64,000 bases of DNA from Methylobacterium sp. J-078 (GTDB lineage: Bacteria; Pseudomonadota; Alphaproteobacteria; Rhizobiales; Beijerinckiaceae): positions 62,001 to 126,000 of the forward strand of contig NZ_JAKSYI010000049.1 of the NCBI RefSeq assembly GCF_022829285.1. Direction: 5' to 3'. Positions 54,079 through 63,089 of this stretch are shown here, piece after piece; the first letter of the stretch is position 1; the number at the start of each line of letters is the position of its first letter. The notes under the pieces are model-generated. The model saw only the letters and a list, made by a program, of their open reading frames with translations. It searched no databases and was not told where the DNA came from. The translations under genes were made by a program, and so were the position numbers.

Positions 54079-54627
54079 ATGCCCCGCCGCCCAGCGCTCG
54101 CACTGGCGGTGGTGGCGTGGACGGGCGCGGCCGTGGCGGCGGAACCGGCGGCGGGCGAGGCGCCGTTCGGATTGGCTTGGGGTGCCGTGGACCGTGTCGA
54201 TGCGCCCTCGATGGTCGACCGCGAGGCGAACCTGACCGGGCTGTACTACTTCCGCGACCGTCCGCTCGCCTCCGGACCCGACACCGTCGAGGTGGTCCTC
54301 GTGGTGTGCCGGGAGCAGGGCCTCCAGCAGGTCGTCTGGGTCGGGCGGCCGCTCGACGGACCGGCTTACGCCACCGCCCGGGAGACCATTCGGCGCGAGG
54401 GGGTACGCCGCTACGGCGAGCCCCGGCCGGGACCCGTTCCCGGATCGCTCGAATGGCCGGCGGGACGAACCGTCCTGGCAACGCGCACGATGCCAGACGG
54501 CACCTCGGAGCTTGTGATGTCCGCGTCCGGCCCGGACTACGCGGCCTGTTCGGAAAGCCACCGCGCCGCCACCGGCCATCCCGCCGACGCCCATGTGGCC
54601 GACCTGCTCGGCAAAGGCGTGCCATGA
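54079..54627 (+). CDS. Small secreted protein downstream of czcA, unknown
   Basis: A 182-residue protein with signal peptide (LALAVVAWTGAAVAAEP) starting four bases after czcA. It contains two Cys (VVCREQGLQQ and YAACSES) and a beta-rich pattern (VEVVLVVCREQGLQQVVWVG). Likely periplasmic. No family recognised, but the tight operon position implies a role with the pump. An ATG 39 bases earlier inside czcA is less likely. Confidence 0.6.
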   Translation: MPRRPALALAVVAWTGAAVAAEPAAGEAPFGLAWGAVDRVDAPSMVDREANLTGLYYFRDRPLASGPDTVEVVLVVCREQGLQQVVWVGRPLDGPAYATARETIRREGVRRYGEPRPGPVPGSLEWPAGRTVLATRTMPDGTSELVMSASGPDYAACSESHRAATGHPADAHVADLLGKGVP

Positions 54628-54700
54628 GGGTAGCGACGATGCATGCGGAGGAACGCCCGGACGGGCATCGCGGGATCCATCCACGACGGCCGCCGAGGCG

Positions 54701-54871
54701 ATGACGGGCAAGAAGCTCGGGCGCAGGATTGAGACCTGGGGAGGCGGAGGGGGTGGACGGCGCACGATCAGGCCGCACGTCCGAAAGGCCGCCGGTCGGG
54801 CGTTCCTCATGGCCTACATCCTGATCGCCTTGGTCCTGGCGATGTTCGGCTGGCTCTCCTCGACGCGATGA
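54701..54871 (+). CDS. Small membrane protein, unknown
   Basis: A 56-residue protein with a basic, Gly-rich cytoplasmic part (ETWGGGGGGRRTIRPHVRKA) and one membrane segment (FLMAYILIALVLAMFGWL). It precedes the metal repressor gene. No known family; may be a pump-associated peptide or a chance frame. Confidence 0.4.
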   Translation: MTGKKLGRRIETWGGGGGGRRTIRPHVRKAAGRAFLMAYILIALVLAMFGWLSSTR

Positions 54872-54903
54872 AGACCCAGGAAGACGTGCCCTGGCCTTTG
54901 CCG

Positions 54904-54922
54904 TATCCCCTCCAGGGGGATA
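54904..54922. promoter_or_regulatory. Operator of CsoR/RcnR type before repressor gene
   Basis: TATCCCC-TCCAG-GGGGATA is a perfect inverted repeat of 7-base arms, similar in its C/G runs to known RcnR, CsoR and InrS operators. It lies 10 bases before the repressor start, as expected for autoregulation. Confidence 0.7.
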
Positions 54923-54931
54923 GGATACCGC

Positions 54932-55198
54932 ATGGAACACGCCTCGCACCCGGATATCGTCAAGCGCCTCAGGCGCGCCCACGGCCATCTCGCCGGCGTC
55001 ATCGCGATGATCGAGGAAGGCCGGCCCTGCGTGGACCTGGCCCAGCAGCTCCACGCCGTGGAGAGCGCGATCACCAACGCCAAGCGCGTGCTCATCCAGG
55101 ACCACATGGAGCACTGCCTCGGCGATGGGATCGAGCACGGCGGCAAGGGGGCGAAGGATGCCCTCGCCGAGTTCAAAATCCTCGCGAAGTATCTGTGA
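54932..55198 (+). CDS. CsoR/RcnR family metal-sensing repressor (InrS-like)
   Basis: An 88-residue DUF156 protein. HPDIVKRLRRAHGHLAGVIA is the DNA-binding helix; candidate ligands are His3, Cys33, His58 and Cys62. The Cys-x24-His-x3-Cys spacing equals that of CsoR (C36, H61, C65) and InrS (C53, H78, C82) and differs from RcnR (Cys-His-His). With the nickel-type MFS exporter directly downstream, an InrS-like nickel sensor is the best guess, a copper sensor the alternative. Confidence 0.85.
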   Translation: MEHASHPDIVKRLRRAHGHLAGVIAMIEEGRPCVDLAQQLHAVESAITNAKRVLIQDHMEHCLGDGIEHGGKGAKDALAEFKILAKYL

Positions 55199-55208
55199 GA
55201 CGCCCACG

Positions 55209-56534
55209 ATGCTGAGCGTCCTCTCGAACCGTACTTACCGGCACCTATTCGCGGCGCAGGTCATCGCCCTGATCGGTACCGGCCTGCTGACCGTCGCCCT
55301 GGGGCTGCTGGCGTTCAAGCTGGCCGGCGACCGCGCCGGGACAGTCCTCGGGACGGCGCTGGCCATCAAGATGGTCGCCTATGTCCTCATCGCCCCGGTG
55401 GCCCAGGCTTTCACGAGCCGGTTGCCGCGGCGCGCCTTCCTGGTGGGCACGGACCTCGTCCGCGCCGCCATCGCCCTGACGCTGCCGTTCGTCGACCAAG
55501 TCTGGCAGATCTACGCCCTGATCTTCGTCCTGCAATCGGCCTCGGCGGCGTTCACCCCGACCTTCCAGGCCACCATACCGGACATCCTGCCGGACGAGCG
55601 CGACTACACCCGCGCCCTGTCGCTCTCGCGCCTCGCCTATGACCTGGAGAACCTTCTCAGCCCGACCCTGGCGGCCCTACTCCTGGCGGTGGTGCCCTAC
55701 AACGCCCTGTTCGGCGGTACCGTCGTCGGGTTCCTGTGCTCTGCGGCCCTGGTGGTGTCCGTGAGCCTGCCGATCGCCACCCGGACCGAACGCCAGGGCG
55801 GCATCTACGACCGGACCACGCGGGGCCTCAGGATCTACCTTGCGACGCCGCGCCTGCGCGGGCTGCTCGCCCTCAACCTCGCGGTCGCCGCGGCCGGCGC
55901 CATGGTCATCGTCAACACCGTGGTGATCGTCCAGGGCCTCTTGGATCGTCCGCAGACCGACGTGGCCCTCGCCCTCGGCCTGTTCGGGGGCGGCTCCATG
56001 ATCGCCGCCCTGACACTGCCAAGACTGCTCGACCGGCTTTCGGACCGCGCGATCATGATCCCGGCGGCGGCCCTGCTCGGCGTGGTTCTCCTGGGTGTCG
56101 CCGCCATGACCTGGGGCGGGACCATCGGCTGGCCGCTTCTGCTCGGAACCTGGCTGGTGCTCGGCATCGCCTATTCCGGCGTGCAGACCCCCACCGGCAG
56201 ACTCCTGCGCCGCTCGGCGACCCCGGAGGACCGACCGGCCGTCTTCGCCGCCCAGTTCGCCCTGTCCCATGCCGCGTGGTTGCTCACCTATCCGCTGGCC
56301 GGTTGGCTGGGGCCGTCCGTGGGGATGCCATCCACGCTGGCGATCCTCGGGGCGGTGACGCTTGCCGGCGTCGCCACGGCGGCCCGGCTATGGCCGGCGG
56401 CGGAACCCGACGTGATCGAGCATGCCCACGCAGACCTCGACGTCCGGCACCCGCACCTGCATGGGGGCCGCCGTCACGCCCACGTCTACGTCATCGACGA
56501 CCTGCATCATCGTTGGCCGGCCAGGGCGGGGTGA
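55209..56534 (+). CDS. nreB: MFS metal exporter with His-rich tail (NreB/NrsD-like)
   Basis: A 441-residue, 12-helix MFS protein. The helices include LFAAQVIALIGTGLLTVALG and the loop LRIYLATPRLRGLLALNLAV. The C-terminus is His-rich (HAHADLDVRHPHLHGGRRHA), as in the nickel exporters NreB and NrsD. The start 55209 is 10 bases after the repressor gene; an upstream frame is a shadow of it. Probably exports nickel and/or cobalt. Confidence 0.82.
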   Translation: MLSVLSNRTYRHLFAAQVIALIGTGLLTVALGLLAFKLAGDRAGTVLGTALAIKMVAYVLIAPVAQAFTSRLPRRAFLVGTDLVRAAIALTLPFVDQVWQIYALIFVLQSASAAFTPTFQATIPDILPDERDYTRALSLSRLAYDLENLLSPTLAALLLAVVPYNALFGGTVVGFLCSAALVVSVSLPIATRTERQGGIYDRTTRGLRIYLATPRLRGLLALNLAVAAAGAMVIVNTVVIVQGLLDRPQTDVALALGLFGGGSMIAALTLPRLLDRLSDRAIMIPAAALLGVVLLGVAAMTWGGTIGWPLLLGTWLVLGIAYSGVQTPTGRLLRRSATPEDRPAVFAAQFALSHAAWLLTYPLAGWLGPSVGMPSTLAILGAVTLAGVATAARLWPAAEPDVIEHAHADLDVRHPHLHGGRRHAHVYVIDDLHHRWPARAG

Positions 56535-56727
56535 GCGCCGTTCGATGTCCTTGCCGGCTGGGTCGAAAATCGGGATGGCCGACCAGTGCAGCGGAGCTCG
56601 AATGTTTCGTTAGCCACGCGAAGGGGAGAAGAACGTACCCCGCGGAACGGTCTTGGAAGCGGAGCCGTTCCAAAGGCTCGGGTGCCGTCGTTTTCGACGC
56701 ATTGCCGACAACGACATGAGGAAGCCC

Positions 56728-57000
56728 ATGAAGAAGTCCATTCTCGCCGCAGCCATCCTGGCAACCCTGGGTGCGGCTTCGGTCGCCCCGGCCTCCGCCG
56801 CCCCCGGCATGATCGGCGCCGTCGAGGCCCCCACCACCGTCACCGAGGTCCGGATGGATGGCATGCACGGCCATCGCATGATGGGCCACCATCACCATCG
56901 CGGTCACCGCATGATGCGCCATGGGCACCACCACCACATGATGGGCCACGGTCATCGCCGCGGCCACATGATGGGCCATCACCGCGGTCACCGCATGTAG
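56728..57000 (+). CDS. Small secreted Met/His-rich protein
   Basis: A 90-residue protein with signal peptide (KSILAAAILATLGAASVAPA). The mature second half is almost only Met, Gly, His and Arg (GHHHHRGHRMMRHGHHHHMM). An AGGAAG site lies before this ATG; another ATG is four codons upstream. Such composition suggests copper or nickel binding. It lies 193 bases after the MFS gene. No family recognised. Confidence 0.65.
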   Translation: MKKSILAAAILATLGAASVAPASAAPGMIGAVEAPTTVTEVRMDGMHGHRMMGHHHHRGHRMMRHGHHHHMMGHGHRRGHMMGHHRGHRM

Positions 57001-57155
57001 CTCTCGGCGACCCGGGTCCCAGCGACCCGGGGACTACCGGCTAAGGCGGGACGCGGAAAAGCGTTCCGCCTCGCTTACACAGGTCCGACCGCTCGGACGG
57101 ATAAGCGTGGAAGCGCCGCGCCAGCACCTGAGACGAGCCCCCGTCGCGGCGGCGC

Positions 57156-57902
57156 TTATTGGTGCACCGCCAGCATCCAGAGGGCCATGGCGACCATCAT
57201 CACGTTCTCGGTCAACGACACGAAGCCGAGCGGCACCTTGCTCGAACCGCCGACGCAGGCGCACTTGATGTCGCGCTTGTCGACGTAGACCGCCTTGAAC
57301 ACCGAGACCGCCCCGAGCGTGCCGATGAACAGGGCCACGGGGATCGAGATCCCGTTCAGGGCGCCCGCCACCATCAGGACGCCGGCGATGCCCTCCAGGA
57401 ACGGGTAGGCGTAGGCGTAGCGCACCCAGCGCCGCCCGAGCAGGTCGTAGCCCAGGAACATCGAGGAGAAGCTCTCGACGTCCTGCAGCTTGAGGAGCGC
57501 CAGCACGCACATGCTGAAGGCGATGAACCACTCGGCCGCGCGCATCGTGAACGGCGTGCCGTAGACTGCGTGGCTCGCCGCCAGCGCCATCAGCGCCGTC
57601 ATCGAGAACACCGCGATGACGGGCGTGTAGGTGGTGACGTTCGGGTCGTTCGCCGCCTTGCCGAAGTGGCGCTGCAGGTCGTCGAAGCCCCCGACGCGCT
57701 CGCCGTTGATGAAGGTCTGCGGCGTCGACTTGACCTGGTGCTCGGCTTTGAAGCGGTCGGTCTCCGCCCGGTCGGTCAGGAGGTGGTCCTCGACCTCGAA
57801 GCCCTGGCGTTGGAGGAGGTCCTTGGCCTTCAGGCCGTAGGGGCAGGTGTGTTCGGGGGTGACCATCCGGTAGAGGGTGGCCTTGCGGGCGGCTGAGGAC
57901 AT
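57156..57902 (-). CDS. Glutaredoxin-MauE/DoxX fusion membrane protein
   Basis: A 248-residue protein in two parts. Residues 1-75 are a glutaredoxin domain with a single-Cys TCPYGLKAK motif, STPQTFINGERVGGFDD and the thiol site context. Residues about 90-248 form four membrane helices of the MauE/DoxX type, with DIKCACVGGSSKVPLGFVSL, a Cys pair seen in MauE family proteins. It is the last gene of the cus-type operon, 46 bases after cusA. It may reduce or load a periplasmic copper protein; the actual substrate is unknown. Confidence 0.8.
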   Translation of the reverse strand: MSSAARKATLYRMVTPEHTCPYGLKAKDLLQRQGFEVEDHLLTDRAETDRFKAEHQVKSTPQTFINGERVGGFDDLQRHFGKAANDPNVTTYTPVIAVFSMTALMALAASHAVYGTPFTMRAAEWFIAFSMCVLALLKLQDVESFSSMFLGYDLLGRRWVRYAYAYPFLEGIAGVLMVAGALNGISIPVALFIGTLGAVSVFKAVYVDKRDIKCACVGGSSKVPLGFVSLTENVMMVAMALWMLAVHQ

Positions 57903-57948
57903 CGGGTGTTCCTTCCTGAACTGAGGGCGGTTCGACCGGGGCCGGGAC

Positions 57949-60900
57949 CTATTCGGCGGCCGCGCGGTGGGCCGGCGGCTTGTCCTGGGTTGCCGCGGCC
58001 GTGGACGAGGCGGGTGGCAAGCCCCATCCCTTCACGAGGGCGTAGACGGCCGGGATCACGACCAGGGTCAGCACGGTCGAGGAGACCATGCCGCCGATCA
58101 TCGGCACGGCGATGCGCTGCATCACCTCGGAGCCCGAGCCGGTGCTCCAGAGGATCGGCAGCAGGCCGGCCATGATGGCAGTGACGGTCATCATCTTCGG
58201 GCGGACCCGCTCGACCGCGCCGACCATGATCGCCCGCCGCAGGTCCGCGCGGGTGAGCATGCGCCCCTCCCGGAGGCACCCGGCCCGGACCTCGTCGAGG
58301 GCGTGGTCGAGGTAGACCAGCATGATCACGCCGGTCTCGGCGGCGACGCCGGCGAGCGCGATGAAACCCACCGCGACCGCGACCGACATGTTGAAGCCCA
58401 TCCACCACATCAGCCAGACCCCGCCCACCAGGGCGAAGGGCAGCGAGAGCATGACGATGAGGGTCTCGGTCAGCCTCCGGAAGTTGAGGAAGAGCAGCAG
58501 GAACACGATCAGGAGCGTCAGGGGCACCACGATCCTGAGCCGCGCCGTCGCCCGGTCGAGATACTCGACCTGCCCGCTCCACTGGATGAGCGTGCCCTGA
58601 GGCAGCGCCACCTCGTTGGCGACCGCAGCCCTGGCCTCGGCGACGTAGCCTCCAAGGTCGCGACCGACGACGTCGACGTAGATGAAGACCGCGAGTTGGC
58701 CGTTCTCGGTCCGGATCTGCGTCGGGCCCCGGCTCAACTGCACCTTGGCCACTTCGCCGAGCGGCACCGTACCGCCGCCAGCGATCGGCACCTGCACCTC
58801 GGAGGCGATTGATCGCGGGTCTGAGCGGAAGGCGCGGGGGTAGCGCACGTTCACCGTGTAGCGCTCACGACCCTCGACCGTGTTGGTGACGCTGTCGCCG
58901 CCGAGCGCCATGGCGATGACGTCCTGCACCTCGCCGACCGTCAGCCCGTACCGGCCCAGCACATCGCGGTCGGGGGTGATGTCGAGGAAGTAGCCGCCCT
59001 GGACCCGCTCGGCATAGGCGCTCGACGTTCCCGGAACGGCCTTCACCACGGCCTCGACCTGGCGGGCGACCTTTTCCATCTCGGTCAGGTCCGTACCCAG
59101 CACCTTGATCCCGACAGGGGTGCGGATGCCGGTCGAGAGCATGTCGATCCGGGCGCGGATCGGCTGCGTCCAGGCGTTCGAGACGCCAGGGAACTGCAGT
59201 GCCTTGTCCATCTCGGCCTTCAGGCTCGCCACCGTCACGCCAGGGCGCCACTCGGCCTTCGGCTTCAGGTTGACGATGGTCTCGAACATCTCGCTCGGCG
59301 CCGGGTCGGTCGCGGTGTTGGCCCGCCCTGCCTTGCCGTAGACCGAGGCCACCTCGGGGAAGGACTTGATGATGCGGTCCTGGGTCGCGAGCAAGTCGCC
59401 GGCCTTGGTCACCGAGATGCCCGGTAGGGTGGTCGGCATGTACATCAGCGTGCCCTCGTCGAGGTCGGGCATGAACTCCGAGCCGAGCCGGCTCGCCGGC
59501 CACGTCGTGGCCCCGAGGATACCGATAGCGAGGAGGATCGTGAGCACACGCGCCCTGAGAACGCCGGCGATCAGCGGCCGATAGATCCAGATCAGGAACC
59601 TGTTCACCGGATTGCGGTGCTCGGGGATGATGCGCCCACGGACGAATAGGACCATCAACGCCGGCACGAGGGTCAGGGACAGCACTGCCGCCGCCGCCAT
59701 CGCGAAGGTCTTGGTGAACGCGAGGGGCCCGAACAGGCGGCCCTCCTGGCTCTCCAGGGTGAAGATCGGCAGGAAGCTCACCGTGATGATGAGGAGCGAG
59801 AAGAACAGCGACGGCCCGACCTCGCTCGCTGCCTCGATCAGGATCTCGACCCGGGGCTTGTCCGGTGGCGCCCGTTCCAGGTGCTTGTGGGCGTTCTCGA
59901 TCATCACGATGGCGGCGTCGATCATGGCGCCCACCGCGATGGCGATGCCGCCCAGGCTCATGATGTTGGCCCCGAGCCCCAAAACCTTCATGCCCGCGAA
60001 CGCCATCAGGATGCCGACCGGCAGCATCAGGATCGCGACGAGGGCGCTGCGGACGTGGAGGAGGAACACGACGCAGACGAGGGCAACGATGGCGCTCTCC
60101 TCGATCAGCGTGCCCTTGAGGGTCTCGATGGCCGCCTCGATGAGGTGCGAGCGGTCGTAGACCGGCAGGATCTCCGTGCCCTTGGGCAGGCTGGCGGCGA
60201 CCTCGGCGAGCCGGGCTTTGGCGCCCTCGATGACGTTCAGGGCGTTGGCCCCGAACCGCTGCAGGATAATCCCGCCGGCGACCTCGCCGTCGCCGTTCAT
60301 CTCGGTGATGCCGCGGCGCTCGTCCGGACCGAGCTCGACCCGGGCGACGTCCTTCACCCGCAGGGGCGTGCCGGCCTCGGTCTTCAGGACGATGCTTTCG
60401 ATGTCGGCGACGCTCTTAAGGTAGCCCCGCCCCCGGACGACGAACTCGAACTCGGAGAGCTCGACGGTACGGCCGCCGACGTCGGCGTTGCTCGCCCGGA
60501 TGGCCTCCCGGAGCTTGGACAGGGTGACGCCCTGCGCCCGCAGCCGGTTCGGATCGACGACCACGTTGTACTGTTTCACGAAGCCGCCGACGCCGGCGAC
60601 CTCCGCCACGCCTTCTGCGCGGGACGCCCCGAAGCGCACGACCCAGTCCTGGAGCGAGCGGAGCTCGGCCAGCGTGCGCTCCTTGGCAACCACGACGTAC
60701 TGGTAGACCCAGCCCACCCCGGTCGCGTCGGGCCCGAGGGTCGGGGTGACGCCGGGCGGCAGGCGCTTGGCCACGGTGTTCAGGTATTCGAGCACCCGGC
60801 TCCGCGCCCAGTACGGGTCGGTACCGTCCTCGAAGATCACGTAGACGAACGACACCCCGAAGAACGAGAACCCGCGCACGACCTTGGACCGGGGCACCGT

Positions 60901-61122
60901 CAGCATGGCGGTCGTCAGGGGGTACGTGACCTGATCCTCGATGACCTGGGGCGCCTGCCCGGGGTACTCGGTGTAGACGATGGTCTGGACGTCCGAGAGG
61001 TCCGGGATCGCGTCAAGCGGGAGGGTTTTCAGGGCGTAGAGCCCGGCTCCCACCGCAAAAACGGTCCCGATCAGGACCAGCACCAGGTTCCGGGCCGACC
61101 AGGCGATGAGGCGGGCGATCAT
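57949..61122 (-). CDS. cusA: Copper/silver RND efflux pump (CusA-like)
   Basis: A 1,057-residue HME-RND pump. Helix 4 has LGGIAIAVGAMIDAAIVMIE, the CusA form. The periplasmic region contains LMYMPTTLPGISVTKAGDLL, in which the Met before Pro-Thr-Thr corresponds to the essential CusA Met573. N-terminus MIARLIAWSARNLVLVLIGT; start at 61122 overlaps the end of cusB by four bases. It probably moves Cu(I) and Ag(I) out of the periplasm. The frame upstream of the start is a shadow of cusB. Confidence 0.94.
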   Translation of the reverse strand: MIARLIAWSARNLVLVLIGTVFAVGAGLYALKTLPLDAIPDLSDVQTIVYTEYPGQAPQVIEDQVTYPLTTAMLTVPRSKVVRGFSFFGVSFVYVIFEDGTDPYWARSRVLEYLNTVAKRLPPGVTPTLGPDATGVGWVYQYVVVAKERTLAELRSLQDWVVRFGASRAEGVAEVAGVGGFVKQYNVVVDPNRLRAQGVTLSKLREAIRASNADVGGRTVELSEFEFVVRGRGYLKSVADIESIVLKTEAGTPLRVKDVARVELGPDERRGITEMNGDGEVAGGIILQRFGANALNVIEGAKARLAEVAASLPKGTEILPVYDRSHLIEAAIETLKGTLIEESAIVALVCVVFLLHVRSALVAILMLPVGILMAFAGMKVLGLGANIMSLGGIAIAVGAMIDAAIVMIENAHKHLERAPPDKPRVEILIEAASEVGPSLFFSLLIITVSFLPIFTLESQEGRLFGPLAFTKTFAMAAAAVLSLTLVPALMVLFVRGRIIPEHRNPVNRFLIWIYRPLIAGVLRARVLTILLAIGILGATTWPASRLGSEFMPDLDEGTLMYMPTTLPGISVTKAGDLLATQDRIIKSFPEVASVYGKAGRANTATDPAPSEMFETIVNLKPKAEWRPGVTVASLKAEMDKALQFPGVSNAWTQPIRARIDMLSTGIRTPVGIKVLGTDLTEMEKVARQVEAVVKAVPGTSSAYAERVQGGYFLDITPDRDVLGRYGLTVGEVQDVIAMALGGDSVTNTVEGRERYTVNVRYPRAFRSDPRSIASEVQVPIAGGGTVPLGEVAKVQLSRGPTQIRTENGQLAVFIYVDVVGRDLGGYVAEARAAVANEVALPQGTLIQWSGQVEYLDRATARLRIVVPLTLLIVFLLLFLNFRRLTETLIVMLSLPFALVGGVWLMWWMGFNMSVAVAVGFIALAGVAAETGVIMLVYLDHALDEVRAGCLREGRMLTRADLRRAIMVGAVERVRPKMMTVTAIMAGLLPILWSTGSGSEVMQRIAVPMIGGMVSSTVLTLVVIPAVYALVKGWGLPPASSTAAATQDKPPAHRAAAE

Positions 61123-62615
61123 GGCGCCTTCCCTTCGGTCGCGGCCTGTGGGCCGGGATCGGGTTTGGGCTCGGAGAGCCCCTGCAGCGCCGCCTTCAGG
61201 TTGCTCTCGGCGTCGATGAGGAAGTTCGCCGAGGTCACCACGCTGTCGCCGGCGGCGATGCCGTCGCGGATCTCGACGAAGCCGTCGCCACGGGTGCCGA
61301 GCATGACCGGTCGCGGCTCGAAACGGCCCTCGCCCTTGTCCAGCAGGACGACTTGTTTCGTGCCGGTGTCGATGACCGCGTCGTCGGGCACCGCGACCAC
61401 CGGCTTGTCGCTGCCGGTGGCGATCGTCACGTCGGCGAACATGCCCGGGCGCAGGTCGCCGTTCGGGTTCGGCAACTCGATGCGCAGGCGGGCGGTCCGG
61501 GTCCCCATGGCCAGGTGCGGGTAGATCCGGGTCACCGCGCCGGTGAAGACCCGATCCGGAAACGTCCGGGCGCGCACGGTCGCCGTCTGGCCTTCGGCCA
61601 CGGCCGCGAGGTCGCGTTCGGTCACGTCGGCCACCACCCAGACCCGTGAATGGTCCACGAGCTTGAACAGGGTGTCGCCGGACTTGGCGCGCATGCCGTC
61701 GGAGACGTTGCGCTCGACCACGACGCCGTCGCGGGGCGCCGACCACGTGATGGTCGAGGGTACTTTTCGGGTGCGCTCGATCTCGTCGATGACCTCGGGC
61801 GGGATGCCCAGGTTCTCCAGGCGCCGGCGGGCGCCCTCGTAGCCGATGCCGGTGAGGTACTGCGCGGCGGCCGCGTTCATCTCCGGCGAGAACAGGCGCA
61901 GGAGCGGCTGGCCCTTGTGGACGTGGTCGCCGGTGGTGACGGCCTCGACCTTCTCGATGAAGGCGTCGGTGCGCATCGCGATCACGGAGATCCGGCGCTC
62001 GTCCTCCTCGATGGCGCCCGGCGCCCGAACCGGCATCGACAGGACCCGTCGCTCGGCCACCGCCGTCCGGACCCCGGTGCGCTGGAGCTTGCCAGGCGAG
62101 ATCGTCACGGTGCCGTCGTCGGTGTCCTCGCCCTCGTAGACGGGGAGGTAGTCCATCCCCATCGAGTCCTTTTTCGGAATCGGCGAGGTGTCCGGAAGGC
62201 CCATCGGGTTGCGGTAGAAGCGTACCTTGCGGGTGCTTGTAGGCGGCGTGGCCTGAGCCATGGCCATGTCGCCGGGGCCGGCGTCGGGCATCGCCTCCGC
62301 CTCGTCGGGTTCGTCGAAGCGCACGTCCTCGCTCGCGTGGACGGCGCGATAGTCGCGACCGTCCGCCGTGCGCTTGGGCTCGGAGGCGTAGTCCGGCTTT
62401 CCGTCCGGGTCCTGGTAGTAGACCACGGGACCCGTGGCCTTTGGTTGGTAGGGCATCGGGGCCGGTGACCCCGCGCCGGGCAGCCAGTGCGCGAACCCGT
62501 TCCGCGCATGATGGACGAGCGCCGGCACGGGGCTGCCTTCATGCCCCGCGCCAAATCCCAAAACCCCCGCCGCCAGCGCGGCGAGGGTCCCGGCGGCCCA
62601 TGCCGTCCGGCTCAC
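61119..62615 (-). CDS. cusB: Copper/silver RND adaptor (CusB-like) with two heavy-metal-binding domains
   Basis: A 498-residue adaptor with an N-terminal anchor. Two repeats of a small heavy-metal-binding module follow: VVYYQDPDGKPDYASEPKRT and VRFYRNPMGLPDTSPIPKKD. The later one continues SMGMDYLPVYEGED. Most CusB proteins carry one module or none. The rest is hairpin/barrel: VRAPGAIEEDERRISVIAMR, QPLLRLFSPEMNAAAAQYL, DGVVVERNVSDGMRAKSGDT and VWVVADVTERDLAAVAEGQ. Overlaps cusA and the FixH-like gene by four bases each. Confidence 0.92.
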   Translation of the reverse strand: MSRTAWAAGTLAALAAGVLGFGAGHEGSPVPALVHHARNGFAHWLPGAGSPAPMPYQPKATGPVVYYQDPDGKPDYASEPKRTADGRDYRAVHASEDVRFDEPDEAEAMPDAGPGDMAMAQATPPTSTRKVRFYRNPMGLPDTSPIPKKDSMGMDYLPVYEGEDTDDGTVTISPGKLQRTGVRTAVAERRVLSMPVRAPGAIEEDERRISVIAMRTDAFIEKVEAVTTGDHVHKGQPLLRLFSPEMNAAAAQYLTGIGYEGARRRLENLGIPPEVIDEIERTRKVPSTITWSAPRDGVVVERNVSDGMRAKSGDTLFKLVDHSRVWVVADVTERDLAAVAEGQTATVRARTFPDRVFTGAVTRIYPHLAMGTRTARLRIELPNPNGDLRPGMFADVTIATGSDKPVVAVPDDAVIDTGTKQVVLLDKGEGRFEPRPVMLGTRGDGFVEIRDGIAAGDSVVTSANFLIDAESNLKAALQGLSEPKPDPGPQAATEGKAP

Positions 62616-63007
62616 TTGGTGGCCTTGAACACCAGCTTGTTCTCAACGGTGCCGGTCTCGCCCTGCACCTTGGCCCCGAGCGAGAGGCGCCAGCCGCCGG
62701 CCATCGTCAGCTTCGCCTTGAACCGGTAGAGGCCCGGTTCCGGCGACGGCAGCTGCTCGATCTTCGAGGTCATCTCCTCCATGCTGTCGGGCGCCATGTC
62801 GATGCGCTTGGCGAAGATGACGGCGTTCGGCACGGGCTTGGACGTGCGCTTGTCGACGAGGCGGACGTCGAGGATGGCATCGCCCTGCTTGGCCTCGTCC
62901 TTCACCAGCTGGAACTCGTAGTCCTTGGTGTCGGCCCGGGCCGCGGTGGTCAGGGCGAGGCCGAGCAGCGCAGCCGTGAGGGCGCGCGAAAACGATGTCT
63001 TGGACAC
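62612..63007 (-). CDS. FixH/YtkA-like small exported protein
   Basis: A 131-residue protein with signal peptide (RALTAALLGLALTTAARADT) and a beta-sandwich domain: YEFQLVKDEAKQGDAILDVR, DMAPDSMEEM and GLYRFKAKLTMAGGWRLSLG. The Met-rich loop suggests Cu(I) or Ag(I) contact. The GTG start, behind CAGGAG, was chosen over longer frames; it overlaps cusB by four bases. YtkA-like proteins often stand in copper RND operons. Confidence 0.8.
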   Translation of the reverse strand: MSKTSFSRALTAALLGLALTTAARADTKDYEFQLVKDEAKQGDAILDVRLVDKRTSKPVPNAVIFAKRIDMAPDSMEEMTSKIEQLPSPEPGLYRFKAKLTMAGGWRLSLGAKVQGETGTVENKLVFKATK

Positions 63008-63089
63008 GGTGGATGATCTCCTGAAAACGATGGGACCCGGGCCTTCAGGCGCGCGGGATCGGCCGGCGCAGGCGCCGGCGGCATCGGGT

